Assembly: GCA_946186205.1 (NCBI GenBank)
Contig: CAMHMH010000002.1
Location: 434,001-498,000 of the forward strand
Source of the DNA: an uncultured Fretibacterium sp.
Lineage (GTDB): Bacteria; Synergistota; Synergistia; Synergistales; Aminobacteriaceae
DNA length: 64,000 nucleotides
Reading direction: 5' to 3'
A program made the translations under genes and the position numbers. Positions 26,553 through 35,035 of the stretch are shown here, in pieces (position 1 is the stretch's first letter; every line of letters begins with the position of its first letter). The notes under the pieces were generated by a model, which did no database searches, was not told where the DNA came from, and saw only the letters and a program-made list of their open reading frames with translations.

Positions 26553-27215
26553 ATGAGAGCCGCAACAAAAATTTTCGCCGTAATATTTATCCTCACACTT
26601 TTCACATCATCATCACACGCCGAAATCAGCAAGATAACCGTCAATAAAGCATGGAAGCGAATAACGAAAGCTGATAAATTTCCGCGCATACCGATAAATT
26701 TTGAGAAGGACAAAACCCCGAACGCCTGGGTAAAATTTGACGAGGCCGGGAACTATACAGTCCACGTAACAAAAGGATTGATGAATATTCTTGACACTGA
26801 GGACGAAATAGCCGGCGTGCTCGGACATGAATTAGGACATATACAGCTTGGGCATTACAGGAGCAACGCTTCAGCCGGGAACGTGCGAACAGTTATCGGG
26901 ATAAACAGCGAGCTTCACGCAATGAACAACCGTCCGGGCGAAAACTCTTTCAGCAGGAAGCAGGAGACTCAAGCCGACGATTACAGCACGGCATTGTTGA
27001 GGAAGTCGCGTTATTCTCCGAGGGGTCTTTATGACGCGCTCACTAAGATTAACGACAAGGGTTACACGAATCAGAGCAGAGGCTTCAATTCACACCCTGC
27101 ATCACGCGAACGTCTTGCGAGTATTGCGGAGAAGGCCGGAATAACATCAAGCATAAAGATTAACAGCCTAATAGGCATGGAAGACATTGCGGAAATAATG
27201 TTAGGGCGTAAATAG
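26553..27215 (+). CDS. M48-family zinc metalloprotease, copy 2
   Basis: 220 residues, signal peptide 1-24. HELGHIQLGH near residue 93, third ligand in ETQADDYSTALL, and GFNSHPASRERLA at the end; a clear paralogue of the preceding gene (both begin with a TxxxAWRKIT/KAWKRIT segment before the domain). AGGAAGG precedes the ATG by eight bases. Seventy bases separate the two copies, and a strong terminator follows. Confidence 0.88.
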   Translation: MRAATKIFAVIFILTLFTSSSHAEISKITVNKAWKRITKADKFPRIPINFEKDKTPNAWVKFDEAGNYTVHVTKGLMNILDTEDEIAGVLGHELGHIQLGHYRSNASAGNVRTVIGINSELHAMNNRPGENSFSRKQETQADDYSTALLRKSRYSPRGLYDALTKINDKGYTNQSRGFNSHPASRERLASIAEKAGITSSIKINSLIGMEDIAEIMLGRK

Positions 27216-27230
27216 CTGACGATAAAGACA

Positions 27231-27267
27231 GAGTCCCCCGCGTAAAAGTGAGGGGCTCTTTTTTTGT
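27231..27267 (+). terminator. Terminator after the M48 pair
   Basis: AGAGTCCCC and GGGGCTCT form a strong stem with a 12-base loop, followed by eight Ts. Confidence 0.85.
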
Positions 27268-27448
27268 GTGAAAATTTTCAGGCTCAGAGCATCGCGCATG
27301 CTTGCGGAAGATTGCTTTGTCGCAAAAAATTCTGTTTTATGAGATAATGCCCATCAATAAATCCATTCACTAATTATATTTTCGCAGGCGGTTAATTTTT
27401 TTTTGACCAGTCTGCTTATAGTTTCAGAAAGGAGTCAGCAAAAGACAG

Positions 27449-29212
27449 ATGATTCAGAGACTTCACAGAAGCGACCTCGGCAACTCACTAAGGACGCTGA
27501 TGGAAAATGACCCTGCTTTCCGTCCTGTCGCTTATTTCTCGATGGAAGTCGGACTTAAGGAGTCAATCCCAACATATTCAGGCGGCTTAGGAGTTCTTGC
27601 AGGAGACATCTTAAAGAGCGCGGCTGATTTGGGCGTACCTATGGCAGGCGTAACGCTCTTATACCGCAAAGGCTATTTCGTTCAGGAGTTCAACAATGAA
27701 GACTGGCAGATAGAAAAACCCGTAGTATGGGATCCGTCAAAAGAATTAACGCTTCTCCCCAACAAAATATCAGTAACATTAAGAGGACGTGAGATACAAG
27801 TCGGCGTTTGGGTATATGAATGCATAGGCGCGACAGGTTACCCGCTGCCGGTATATTTCCTTGACACAGACTTTGACGGAAATCACCCCGATGACAGAAA
27901 ATTATGCTGGTATCTTTACGGCGGAGACAATCATTACAGGCTTTGCCAGGAATTTATACTTGGTGTCGGCGGCTTGAGAATGCTCCGTGCATTAGGCTAC
28001 ATGAACATTGATACGTTCCATCTTAACGAGGGGCACGCGGGATTCCTCACGCTTGAGCTTATGCGTGAGCTTGGCTACTATGACCCCGACAAAATCCGCG
28101 AGCAGGTAGTTTTCACGACACATACCCCCGTTCCGGCAGGCCACGACTATTTTACGTTCAGCGAAATTGACAGCGCATTTCCCGATGACGCAAAAGCAAC
28201 GATTCACAAAATGATTCCAGACAAACCCGGCGTATCAATGACAGACTTAGGATTACGCTACAGCAGGTACGTCAACGGAGTCGCAAAGAAACACGCGGAA
28301 GTCAGCAACGCAATGTTCCACATGGAGACGGTAGACTGGATCACGAACGGAGTACACCCGACAACGTGGGTAAGCTCAGGAATGCGCAAGCTCTACAACA
28401 AGCACATACCCGGCTGGGAGCTTGACCCGGGAAGGCTCGTGCAGGCTCTCACGATTCCGAAAGATGAGATATGGTCAGCGCATCAGGCTTCAAAGCTGAG
28501 ACTCTTTGCGCGCATAATGGAGACGAACGGAATACAGCTTGACCCGAATGTATTGACGCTCGGTTTTGCGAGAAGGGCAGCGACATACAAGAGAGCCGAT
28601 TTGCTTCTGACTGACATTGAACGCCTCAAGAAAATTGTCGGCAAAAACAAAGTGCAGTTCATTTTCGCAGGCAAATCACACCCGAAAGACGACGGCGGAA
28701 AGAAATTACTTCAGAGAATCCGCCAGGCCTCGCAGACTCTCAAAGACAGCATAACAATCGTGTTCATTGACAATTACAACATGGAAATAGCGTCACTCTT
28801 GACACAGGGCGTTGATGTCTGGCTGAACAACCCTATACGCCCAAGAGAGGCAAGCGGCACTTCCGGCATGAAATGCGCCATGAACGGCATAATGAATTTC
28901 AGCGTTCTTGACGGCTGGTGGATTGAAGGATGGATTGAAGATGTAACAGGCTGGTCAATCGGCCCTGAGCCGCAAGAGGCAGAATTGAGCACGGCCGGTT
29001 CACAGCAGCAGCATTACGACGAAAGCAAAGACGCTGATGACTTGTACGACAAGTTAGAGCGCAAAGTTATCCCTACATACTACAACGACCATGACAAATG
29101 GGTTGACATGATGAGACATACGATAGCCCTTGACGCGAGCTTCTTCAACACGCACAGGGTAGTACATGAATATGCGTCAAAAGCCTACTCGATAGACTTC
29201 CGGGGCATGTAG
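27449..29212 (+). CDS. glgP: Alpha-glucan (glycogen) phosphorylase, short type
   Basis: Releases glucose-1-phosphate from glycogen or maltodextrin; 587 residues, the short GT35 form rather than the 800-residue type. N-terminal FSMEVGLKESIPTYSGGLGVLAGD, central HLNEGHAGF, and the pyridoxal-phosphate lysine motif EASGTSGMKCAMNG near residue 470. AAAGGAG lies about 14 bases from the ATG, a long spacing. First of the three glycogen genes, separated from glgA by only 35 bases. Confidence 0.93.
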   Translation: MIQRLHRSDLGNSLRTLMENDPAFRPVAYFSMEVGLKESIPTYSGGLGVLAGDILKSAADLGVPMAGVTLLYRKGYFVQEFNNEDWQIEKPVVWDPSKELTLLPNKISVTLRGREIQVGVWVYECIGATGYPLPVYFLDTDFDGNHPDDRKLCWYLYGGDNHYRLCQEFILGVGGLRMLRALGYMNIDTFHLNEGHAGFLTLELMRELGYYDPDKIREQVVFTTHTPVPAGHDYFTFSEIDSAFPDDAKATIHKMIPDKPGVSMTDLGLRYSRYVNGVAKKHAEVSNAMFHMETVDWITNGVHPTTWVSSGMRKLYNKHIPGWELDPGRLVQALTIPKDEIWSAHQASKLRLFARIMETNGIQLDPNVLTLGFARRAATYKRADLLLTDIERLKKIVGKNKVQFIFAGKSHPKDDGGKKLLQRIRQASQTLKDSITIVFIDNYNMEIASLLTQGVDVWLNNPIRPREASGTSGMKCAMNGIMNFSVLDGWWIEGWIEDVTGWSIGPEPQEAELSTAGSQQQHYDESKDADDLYDKLERKVIPTYYNDHDKWVDMMRHTIALDASFFNTHRVVHEYASKAYSIDFRGM

Positions 29213-29247
29213 TGAAATTTGCAGTGAAAGGAATGCGTTAGACAGCA

Positions 29248-30708
29248 ATGACGAAAAGCGGTAGTGCTGTAAAAGTATTGTTCGTAACAACAGAGCTTGC
29301 GCCGTTCTCGAAAGTTGGCGGCTTGGGTGATGTTGCGGGTTCTCTTCCGAAGGCACTCAGGCAGGCGGGCGTTGACGTTAGAGTCGTTACACCTGCATGG
29401 CCGGGAGTCCTTGAGAAGGCGGCGGCTGCGGGCCTCAAAACTACAACGGTTAAGACTAAAGTTTACGCGGCTTATGACTGGCGGATTCACAAGGCCGAAG
29501 TCATCAAAGCTGAAGTGAAAGGAGTACCGACATATTTCCTCAAAGCAGAAGATTACACCGGGGATATGTACCCTTCACAGCTAAACTTCTGGACGGCCTC
29601 ACCGTTTGCGGTATTCTGTATGCAGGCACTTGAGCTGAAAGACGCTATAGACTGGGAGCCGGATATATACCACTGCCACGACTGGACATCAGCATTCCTC
29701 CCCTGCGCGCTTGCGTGGCACAGGCACTACCGGCAGACGGGCGGCAAATCAATAATGACCCTCCACAACGTAGCGTATCAGGGAATATTCGAGCCTTCAC
29801 CGTTCCTTGAGGCATCCGGGCTTGAGCCGTGGAGCTTCAGTTCGTCAACAATGGAATTTTACGGACAAGTGAATCTGCTTAAGGGCGGAATAGTCGCAGC
29901 GTCAGCAGTAAGCACAGTATCACCGACATACGCGAACGAGATTCAGACCTACGAGTCAACCCGCGAACTGTCCGGAATACTCTATCAGCAGAGAAGCAAA
30001 CTGCGCGGAATCCTCAACGGACTCGACGTGAAATTCTGGGATCCCGCCGGAGATAAAGAAATTCCCGCAAAGTTCACCGTAAAAGATCTCAAAGGAAAAG
30101 CGGCCTGCAAGAGAGAATTATTATCACGCGCCGGACTCGATCCCAACACAGAAGCGCCCGTGATTGTGTGCGTGAGTCGTCTCGTTGAACAGAAAGGCTT
30201 TGACATGGTATTCAGCGCGGCGAGCCAGATTGCAGAGACGGGAGCAAAGCTGCTCATTCTCGGTTCGGGAAATGACTGGATAGAGAACGGAATCATGCAG
30301 GCTTCTGAAGCATACCCGCAGAGCATAAAACTCTTCAAGGGATATGATGAGCCTTTGTCGCACCTGATGTACGCGGGCGGTGATATATTCCTCATGCCGT
30401 CAGTGTTTGAGCCTTGCGGACTCTCTCAGATGATCTCAATGCGTTACGGCACAGTGCCTGTAGTGCGTGAGGTTGGCGGACTGCGTGATACAGTTTTCGA
30501 TGTTGACAGACCAGAAGGCGGAAACGGATTCACGTTCCAGACATGCGACGCTGAAGGAATGATGTGGGCATTAAGGAGAGCTGTTGACCGCTACAACAAT
30601 GACAAAACCGCGTGGAAGAAAATCATGCTTGAAGGAATGCACGAGGACTTCACGTGGGACAAGTCAGCCGGACTCTACAAGGATATGTACGAAGATTTGA
30701 TGCAGTAG
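29248..30708 (+). CDS. glgA: Glycogen synthase (ADP-glucose)
   Basis: Extends alpha-1,4-glucan from ADP-glucose; 486 residues, GT5. KVGGLGDVAGSLP near residue 22 is the ADP-glucose-binding KxGGL motif; the second nucleotide region is PSVFEPCGLSQM near 390. Ribosome site is AAAGGA, rather far from the ATG. With glgP and glgC it forms a glycogen storage/turnover unit; branching and debranching enzymes are not in the window. Confidence 0.93.
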   Translation: MTKSGSAVKVLFVTTELAPFSKVGGLGDVAGSLPKALRQAGVDVRVVTPAWPGVLEKAAAAGLKTTTVKTKVYAAYDWRIHKAEVIKAEVKGVPTYFLKAEDYTGDMYPSQLNFWTASPFAVFCMQALELKDAIDWEPDIYHCHDWTSAFLPCALAWHRHYRQTGGKSIMTLHNVAYQGIFEPSPFLEASGLEPWSFSSSTMEFYGQVNLLKGGIVAASAVSTVSPTYANEIQTYESTRELSGILYQQRSKLRGILNGLDVKFWDPAGDKEIPAKFTVKDLKGKAACKRELLSRAGLDPNTEAPVIVCVSRLVEQKGFDMVFSAASQIAETGAKLLILGSGNDWIENGIMQASEAYPQSIKLFKGYDEPLSHLMYAGGDIFLMPSVFEPCGLSQMISMRYGTVPVVREVGGLRDTVFDVDRPEGGNGFTFQTCDAEGMMWALRRAVDRYNNDKTAWKKIMLEGMHEDFTWDKSAGLYKDMYEDLMQ

Positions 30709-30721
30709 AGAATCATGCTTT

Positions 30722-30810
30722 AGTGAAAGTGAATAGTGTGTAGTGTGTAGTGTGTGGTGCTTAGTTTTTACGCTGTACACTGCTCACTTATCACTAGCCA
30801 CTGATATTAA
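30722..30810 (+). repeat. AGTG heptad array forming an imperfect inverted repeat
   Basis: Between glgA and glgC, AGTG recurs every 7 bases (AGTGAAT AGTGTGT AGTGTGT AGTGTGT GGTG), followed after a short loop by CACT at the same 7-base period (CACTGCT CACTTAT CACTAGC CACTGA). The arms can pair as successive 4-bp stems separated by 3x3 internal loops. The unit length matches the heptamer in the GT8 gene. No coding sequence is seen here. Confidence 0.7.
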
Positions 30811-30842
30811 AGCGTTGTTAATATAAGGGAGATGAAATTTTC

Positions 30843-32171
30843 ATGTACACAGGCAAACACGGAAGAGTGTTAGGTATAGTGCTTGCCGGGGGAAAAGGAG
30901 AACGCCTCATGCCCCTGACGAGTTACCGCGCTAAACCCGCCGTATATTTCGCCGCAAAGTATCGTATCATTGATTTTGCACTCTCCAACCTCATCAACAG
31001 CGGAATCTACTCAGTTTACGTTCTCACGCAGTTCAAAAGCCAGTCCCTTAACGAGCATATAGAGCGCGGCTGGCAGTTCGGAGGAGCTATGCGCGGCCGT
31101 GATTTCTTTGTTACGACAATTCCCGCGCAGATGTGGAGCGGTGAGCATTGGTTCCAGGGAACAGCGGACGCAGTTTATCAGGCAAAGCACATGATTACGC
31201 GCTACAGAGCCGATAAAGTCTGCATATTCGCGGCAGATCACATCTACAAGATGGACGTTGATCAAATGCTCTCGTACCATGACGCACAGCACGCAGATGT
31301 AACAATCGCGGCTAATGTCGTACCTGTTGAAGAGGCTACCGCGTTCGGCTGCATTAAGACCGACAAGAACGGACGAATCATTGAGTTCATGGAGAAGCCG
31401 AAAGACCCGCCGGAGATTCCGAGCAAGCCGGGATTCTCGTACGTCTCAATGGGAAATTATGTTTTTGACCGCAAAGTTCTTGAAGAAGCCCTTGACGATG
31501 ACGCAATGAAGGAAGAAACGAGTCATGACTTCGGCAAAGACATTATCCCCGACCTTGTAGCGCACGGAATGAAGGTATGCGCTTACGACTTCTCAACGAA
31601 CGTACTTCCGCACCCGTCAGCAGAGACTGAACTCATTCACCAGTGGAGGACGGACAAGCCTTACTGGCGCGACGTAGGGACTCTCTATGCTTACTGGAAA
31701 GCGCACATGGAGCTTATCGGCCATGAGTCTGAAATGTCGTTCTACAATCCCATGTGGCCAATCAGAACAGTGTCTTACGGTGATCCCCCCTCGTATTGCT
31801 ATCCTGACAGCGGACACCCCTGCAACATTAACAGGGTCATGCTCTCGGAGGGAAGCAGGATTTTCGGCGCGGATGTGTCAAATTCGGTTTTGGCTCGCAA
31901 CAGCCTCATTCAGGCGGGAAGCGTCGTTGAAGAAAGTATCATCGGCCATGATGTTGTAATCGGCAGGAATTGCAGAATCAAGCGCGCAATCATTGACGGC
32001 CATAACATTATCCCGGACGGTACTGTTATCGGCGAGGACCCCGAACTTGACGCAAAGAATTACTTTGTTGATCCGAAATCGGGAATCGTTGTGGCAGGAG
32101 TCCCGAAAGAACTTTATCTCAGCGGAAGCGACCAGATCGAAGAGGGTCAGAGCTGGGACACAATGGGCTAA
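30843..32171 (+). CDS. glgC: Glucose-1-phosphate adenylyltransferase
   Basis: Makes ADP-glucose from glucose-1-phosphate and ATP, the controlled step of glycogen synthesis; 442 residues. Nucleotidyltransferase start LAGGKGERLMPLT (15-27), RIIDFALSNLINSGI, and YVSMGNYVFD; the C-terminal part is a left-handed beta-helix with HDVVIGRNCRIKRAIID. AAGGGAG lies ten bases before the ATG. Last gene of the glycogen cluster, followed by a terminator. Confidence 0.95.
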   Translation: MYTGKHGRVLGIVLAGGKGERLMPLTSYRAKPAVYFAAKYRIIDFALSNLINSGIYSVYVLTQFKSQSLNEHIERGWQFGGAMRGRDFFVTTIPAQMWSGEHWFQGTADAVYQAKHMITRYRADKVCIFAADHIYKMDVDQMLSYHDAQHADVTIAANVVPVEEATAFGCIKTDKNGRIIEFMEKPKDPPEIPSKPGFSYVSMGNYVFDRKVLEEALDDDAMKEETSHDFGKDIIPDLVAHGMKVCAYDFSTNVLPHPSAETELIHQWRTDKPYWRDVGTLYAYWKAHMELIGHESEMSFYNPMWPIRTVSYGDPPSYCYPDSGHPCNINRVMLSEGSRIFGADVSNSVLARNSLIQAGSVVEESIIGHDVVIGRNCRIKRAIIDGHNIIPDGTVIGEDPELDAKNYFVDPKSGIVVAGVPKELYLSGSDQIEEGQSWDTMG

Positions 32172-32191
32172 ACTCAAAGCGTGAAATCTCG

Positions 32192-32227
32192 CAGCATCTC
32201 TCAGAAAATGGGAGGTGCTGTTTTTTT
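32192..32227 (+). terminator. Terminator after glgC
   Basis: CAGCATCTCTC pairs with GGGAGGTGCTG around a 7-base loop, followed by seven Ts. Confidence 0.85.
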
Positions 32228-32257
32228 GTGCGTGTGAAAAATGAATGAGTGAAAAAA

Positions 32258-32310
32258 TTATGTGAGGGTATAACAAAAAAGACAAAGTTTATGCTATAAT
32301 TCGTTTGTCA
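32258..32310 (+). promoter_or_regulatory. Promoter of the pilin-like gene, copy 1 of a duplicated element
   Basis: The conserved block TTATGTGAGGGTATAAC, then AACAAAAAAGACAAAGT, leads to TGCTATAAT (32292-32300), a perfect extended -10. The -35 is poor, as expected with an extended -10. The same block, with few changes, is present on the minus strand at 44.3 kb. Confidence 0.75.
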
Positions 32311-32319
32311 AAACAGTAC

Positions 32320-32403
32320 GCACACAATTAGTGCGGTGCACATTCTTTGTCTCTGGAAAAATTATATCACAAAGGCAAGGGATTATGTGAATTAGTTGTG
32401 TGC
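32320..32403 (+). ncRNA. Structured leader RNA of the pilin-like gene, copy 1
   Basis: GCACACAA (32320-32327) pairs perfectly with TTGTGTGC (32396-32403), closing an 84-base domain. Inside it, CTTTGT can pair with ACAAAG, and TCACA with TGTGA, around the loop AAGGCAAGGGATTA. The 5' strand can instead fold locally (GCAC with GTGC), which excludes the closing stem. After the domain comes AAAAAATTTTTCC, then about 130 bases to the start codon. I match it to no known riboswitch; the c-di-GMP-I (GEMM) core is absent. All paired segments are preserved in the second copy. Confidence 0.6.
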
Positions 32404-32536
32404 AAAAAATTTTTCCGTTTCACAAAGTAACAAGCATCAAGCGTCAAAGGGTTTGCAGTAACCAGTCTGCAAGAGGATTCATTCGTAAATAGGCGGCGGA
32501 TGATGCAAGGAAAAATTCACAGGAGGAAAATTTCAC

Positions 32537-33061
32537 ATGAAGAAAGCACGCAAAGGATTCACGCTCGTAGAACTGTTGATAGTCGTTGCGATCATGGCTT
32601 CACTGTCAGCAATGATGATGATGGCAAGTTCCGAATCAATAGACATCGCAAACGCAAATGCAATTCTGGGCAATCTTCAGAGCATGAAAGTATCAGCATA
32701 CGAAATGTATATGACAGTCCCGGAAGTCGCAGCTCTTGATGCTATAACGGGTAATACTCAGGAGGTAACACTAACAGGAGAAACTACAGCTACAACAGTC
32801 GGAAAAATACTTGCGGGACGCATGGGCAGAAAAGCACTTATCGCAACTGACGCATACAGCATTGTAGGAGATGACGAACACTGGTATGTTGTCTATAAAC
32901 TTCAAGGCACTGACAGCCCGTTAGTCAAACAGATTCTCGCAGACAAAGCAGCACAGGCAGGATTATTAGGCGGTGAAGCAGGAACAGCAGCAACCTTTAA
33001 TGTAGATACTCCGCTAGACTTTGTAACTACTCATACACACGCTGCTTTAATGGTGCGCTAA
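32537..33061 (+). CDS. Type IV pilin-like protein
   Basis: 174 residues. The N-terminus has a short basic leader and GFTLVELLIVVAIMASLSA, the class III signal cleaved by prepilin peptidase before the Phe and methylated; the helix beyond it packs into pilus fibres. The rest is a small globular domain without visible cysteines. CACAGGAGG lies about ten bases before the ATG. No pilus machinery gene (pilB, pilC, pilD) is near. The gene stands alone with its own promoter, a 230-base structured leader and a terminator, so strong separate control is likely. Major pilin versus pseudopilin cannot be decided. Confidence 0.88.
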   Translation: MKKARKGFTLVELLIVVAIMASLSAMMMMASSESIDIANANAILGNLQSMKVSAYEMYMTVPEVAALDAITGNTQEVTLTGETTATTVGKILAGRMGRKALIATDAYSIVGDDEHWYVVYKLQGTDSPLVKQILADKAAQAGLLGGEAGTAATFNVDTPLDFVTTHTHAALMVR

Positions 33062-33110
33062 CCACACACGAACAATCGACAAACCTATAACCAAACAACA
33101 CAATACATTT

Positions 33111-33148
33111 TTAGAGTCTCTCACGCCTATGAGGGACTCTTCTTTTAT
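33111..33148 (+). terminator. Terminator of the pilin-like gene
   Basis: AGAGTCTCTC and GAGGGACTCT pair around ACGCCTAT, followed by TCTTTTA. The loop sequence and the 35 bases before it recur on the minus strand at 44.1 kb. Confidence 0.8.
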
Positions 33149-33156
33149 CACAGCGC

Positions 33157-33187
33157 AAAAAAATTCCCCCGGCAAATCTTCCGGGGG
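33157..33187 (-). terminator. Terminator after the LprI-type gene
   Basis: CCCCCGG and CCGGGGG form a perfect stem; the minus-strand tail is a run of seven Ts. Confidence 0.85.
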
Positions 33188-33200
33188 CGTTCTCATTCTC

Positions 33201-33953
33201 TTATTCCTGCAGCGGCGTAATGTACTCGGTGAATTTGTCCATCGTCTTTTGTGTCGTGTCCGTGTCTGACTGCGTGAGACGTATGCTCTTGATTTTCCCG
33301 TTCTCAGTCATGAAGACCGTCCATTGATGAATCCCCCCGGCTGAATACGAGTCTAAATCGTCCTTGCGTATTGAGCCTCCGAAAATTTTCAGCAGGTCAG
33401 ACTCACTCATTCCCACTTTGATTCCCTCCGCAAATGTCATGCTCTCGTCAGCCGTGAAGAACTCCGCAAGATATTTACCCGCCTCAACAATAACGTACTT
33501 GTCCCCCTTCCAGATCCGCGAGTCTCCGTCCGTGAATGCCGGCTTGCCTTTCGTGAGAGTCGGCACAAGTTTCTTTATGCTCGCTTCAAGTTCGCCGTAT
33601 ATGTCTCTGTCCGGGTCTGAAGGAATGAGGGCGCGAATATCCCCGGCGCGGTCATCTGTTATGAGGGTGTATGCTTCTGTGAGAGTCAAATTTTTCCCGG
33701 CATTGATGGAGCGCAAATTCTTCACTTCCTCATCGCGTCCCTTCTTGAGCCATTGCGCCTGATCTTTCTTGAGCTTGGCAAATTCTGCGGGCGATAATGA
33801 TTCTTTTGCGGCGTTCCATGCGTCATTGAGATTCTTGTCGGCCTGAGCAAAGCCCGGATCTTTCATCATCTCGCTGTAATCCTTGTCGCTTAATGCCAAC
33901 GCCTGATACGCAATGCACATCACAATGATTAATGCTGATAACGTTCTCTTCAT
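33201..33953 (-). CDS. Secreted protein with LprI/DUF1311-type domain
   Basis: 250 residues, signal peptide 1-20 (QALA). Residues about 20-105 match the helical DUF1311/LprI pattern (AQADKNLNDAWNAAKESL, QAQWLKKGRDEEV), a domain of periplasmic or lipid-anchored proteins, one of which inhibits lysozyme. The second half (YGELEASIKKL to the end) is not recognised and contains a repeat-like beta segment with FAEGIKVGMSESDLLKIFG. ATG at 33953 follows CAGGAGG. Lysozyme inhibition is a family-based possibility only. Confidence 0.7.
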   Translation of the reverse strand: MKRTLSALIIVMCIAYQALALSDKDYSEMMKDPGFAQADKNLNDAWNAAKESLSPAEFAKLKKDQAQWLKKGRDEEVKNLRSINAGKNLTLTEAYTLITDDRAGDIRALIPSDPDRDIYGELEASIKKLVPTLTKGKPAFTDGDSRIWKGDKYVIVEAGKYLAEFFTADESMTFAEGIKVGMSESDLLKIFGGSIRKDDLDSYSAGGIHQWTVFMTENGKIKSIRLTQSDTDTTQKTMDKFTEYITPLQE

Positions 33954-33983
33954 GTTAATGCCTCCTGTGAAATTTTGCGGACA

Positions 33984-35027
33984 TTATATTACAGCCGTAA
34001 TCGTTCCTCCGCCGATAACATATTCACCGTCATATATCACTGCCGCCTGACCTACAGCAGGACTCTTCACTCGCTCCGAAAACTCAATCACAATTTCATC
34101 ATCACAGGTCTGATTCACAACGCAGGGAATCTCCTTCTGCCTGTAGCGAGTTTTGACGCAAGCCCGGAAGTTTCCCGGCAATTTCTCGCACGCAATCAGA
34201 TTCACACCACGCGCAATCACACCGCGAGCATAAAGCCCGGAGTCAGTCTCAGGCAATAACATTATGTCGTTCGTAACCGTGTCAATTTTGGCAACATAGA
34301 GCCGCGATTTTCCCGCAACACCCAAGCCCCTGCGCTGCCCAGTCGTGTAATGTATTATCCCATTGTGAGTACCGAGAATTTTCCCGAAAGCGTCAACGAA
34401 ATTCCCCGCCGGATAAGTTTTCCCAGTGTATGAAGCTATGAATGACCCGTAATCACCGTCAGGCACAAAGCATATATCCTGCGAGTCGCTCCTCTTTGCG
34501 TTCACGAAGCCGAGAGACTCAGCAAGACTCCTCGCGTCAGATTTCAGCATTCCGCCCAAAGGAAAATCAACGCGCCTCAATATTTCCTGTGTCAGCATGT
34601 ACAGCACGTAGCTCTGATCTCTCGACAAATCGACAGCCTTGCGCAGAAGGTAACGCCCGGAGTTTTCACGCTCAATTCGCGCATAATGCCCCGTCGCGAT
34701 TCGTTCATGGCCGGAAGTAATCGCGTGAGTCAGAAACTCGCCGAACTTTATTGACCTGTTGCACTCTATGCAGGGATTCGGAGTCCCGCCTGACTCGTAA
34801 ACGTCAACAAACTTCCGAATCACTTTGTCCCGGAAATTTTCACGCATGTCTATTACTTCATGGCCGATATTGAGAGTCTCGCACACAGACCGGGCATCAC
34901 TGACATTTTTCCCGCCGTCATCAGCAAGAAGCATTGTAGCTCCCATGCACGCGCCGTATTTTTCGCGCACAAGAAAAGCGGAGACGCTGCTGTCAACGCC
35001 CCCGCTCATAGCTGTTAGTATGCTCAT
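33984..35027 (-). CDS. mnmA: tRNA-uridine 2-sulfurtransferase
   Basis: Thiolates U34 of tRNA Lys, Glu and Gln. PP-loop SGGVDSSVSAFL (9-20), the first catalytic Cys in NPCIECNR near 90, the second in DSQDICFVPDGD near 185, and the downstream GLGVAGKSRLYV. At 347 residues it is normal length. The ATG starts eight bases after the aminotransferase stop without a clear ribosome site, so coupled translation is likely. Confidence 0.94.
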   Translation of the reverse strand: MSILTAMSGGVDSSVSAFLVREKYGACMGATMLLADDGGKNVSDARSVCETLNIGHEVIDMRENFRDKVIRKFVDVYESGGTPNPCIECNRSIKFGEFLTHAITSGHERIATGHYARIERENSGRYLLRKAVDLSRDQSYVLYMLTQEILRRVDFPLGGMLKSDARSLAESLGFVNAKRSDSQDICFVPDGDYGSFIASYTGKTYPAGNFVDAFGKILGTHNGIIHYTTGQRRGLGVAGKSRLYVAKIDTVTNDIMLLPETDSGLYARGVIARGVNLIACEKLPGNFRACVKTRYRQKEIPCVVNQTCDDEIVIEFSERVKSPAVGQAAVIYDGEYVIGGGTITAVI

Positions 35028-35035
35028 GAAAATTT

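Noticed and set aside
30722-30810. CRISPR or insertion-sequence end at the heptad array
   Set aside because: Units of seven bases without spacers, and no transposase or target duplication.
32320-32403. c-di-GMP-I (GEMM) riboswitch before the pilin gene
   Set aside because: Suggested by the pilin context and by a CACAnAGGCAA-like string, but the conserved GEMM core and tetraloop-receptor parts are missing.
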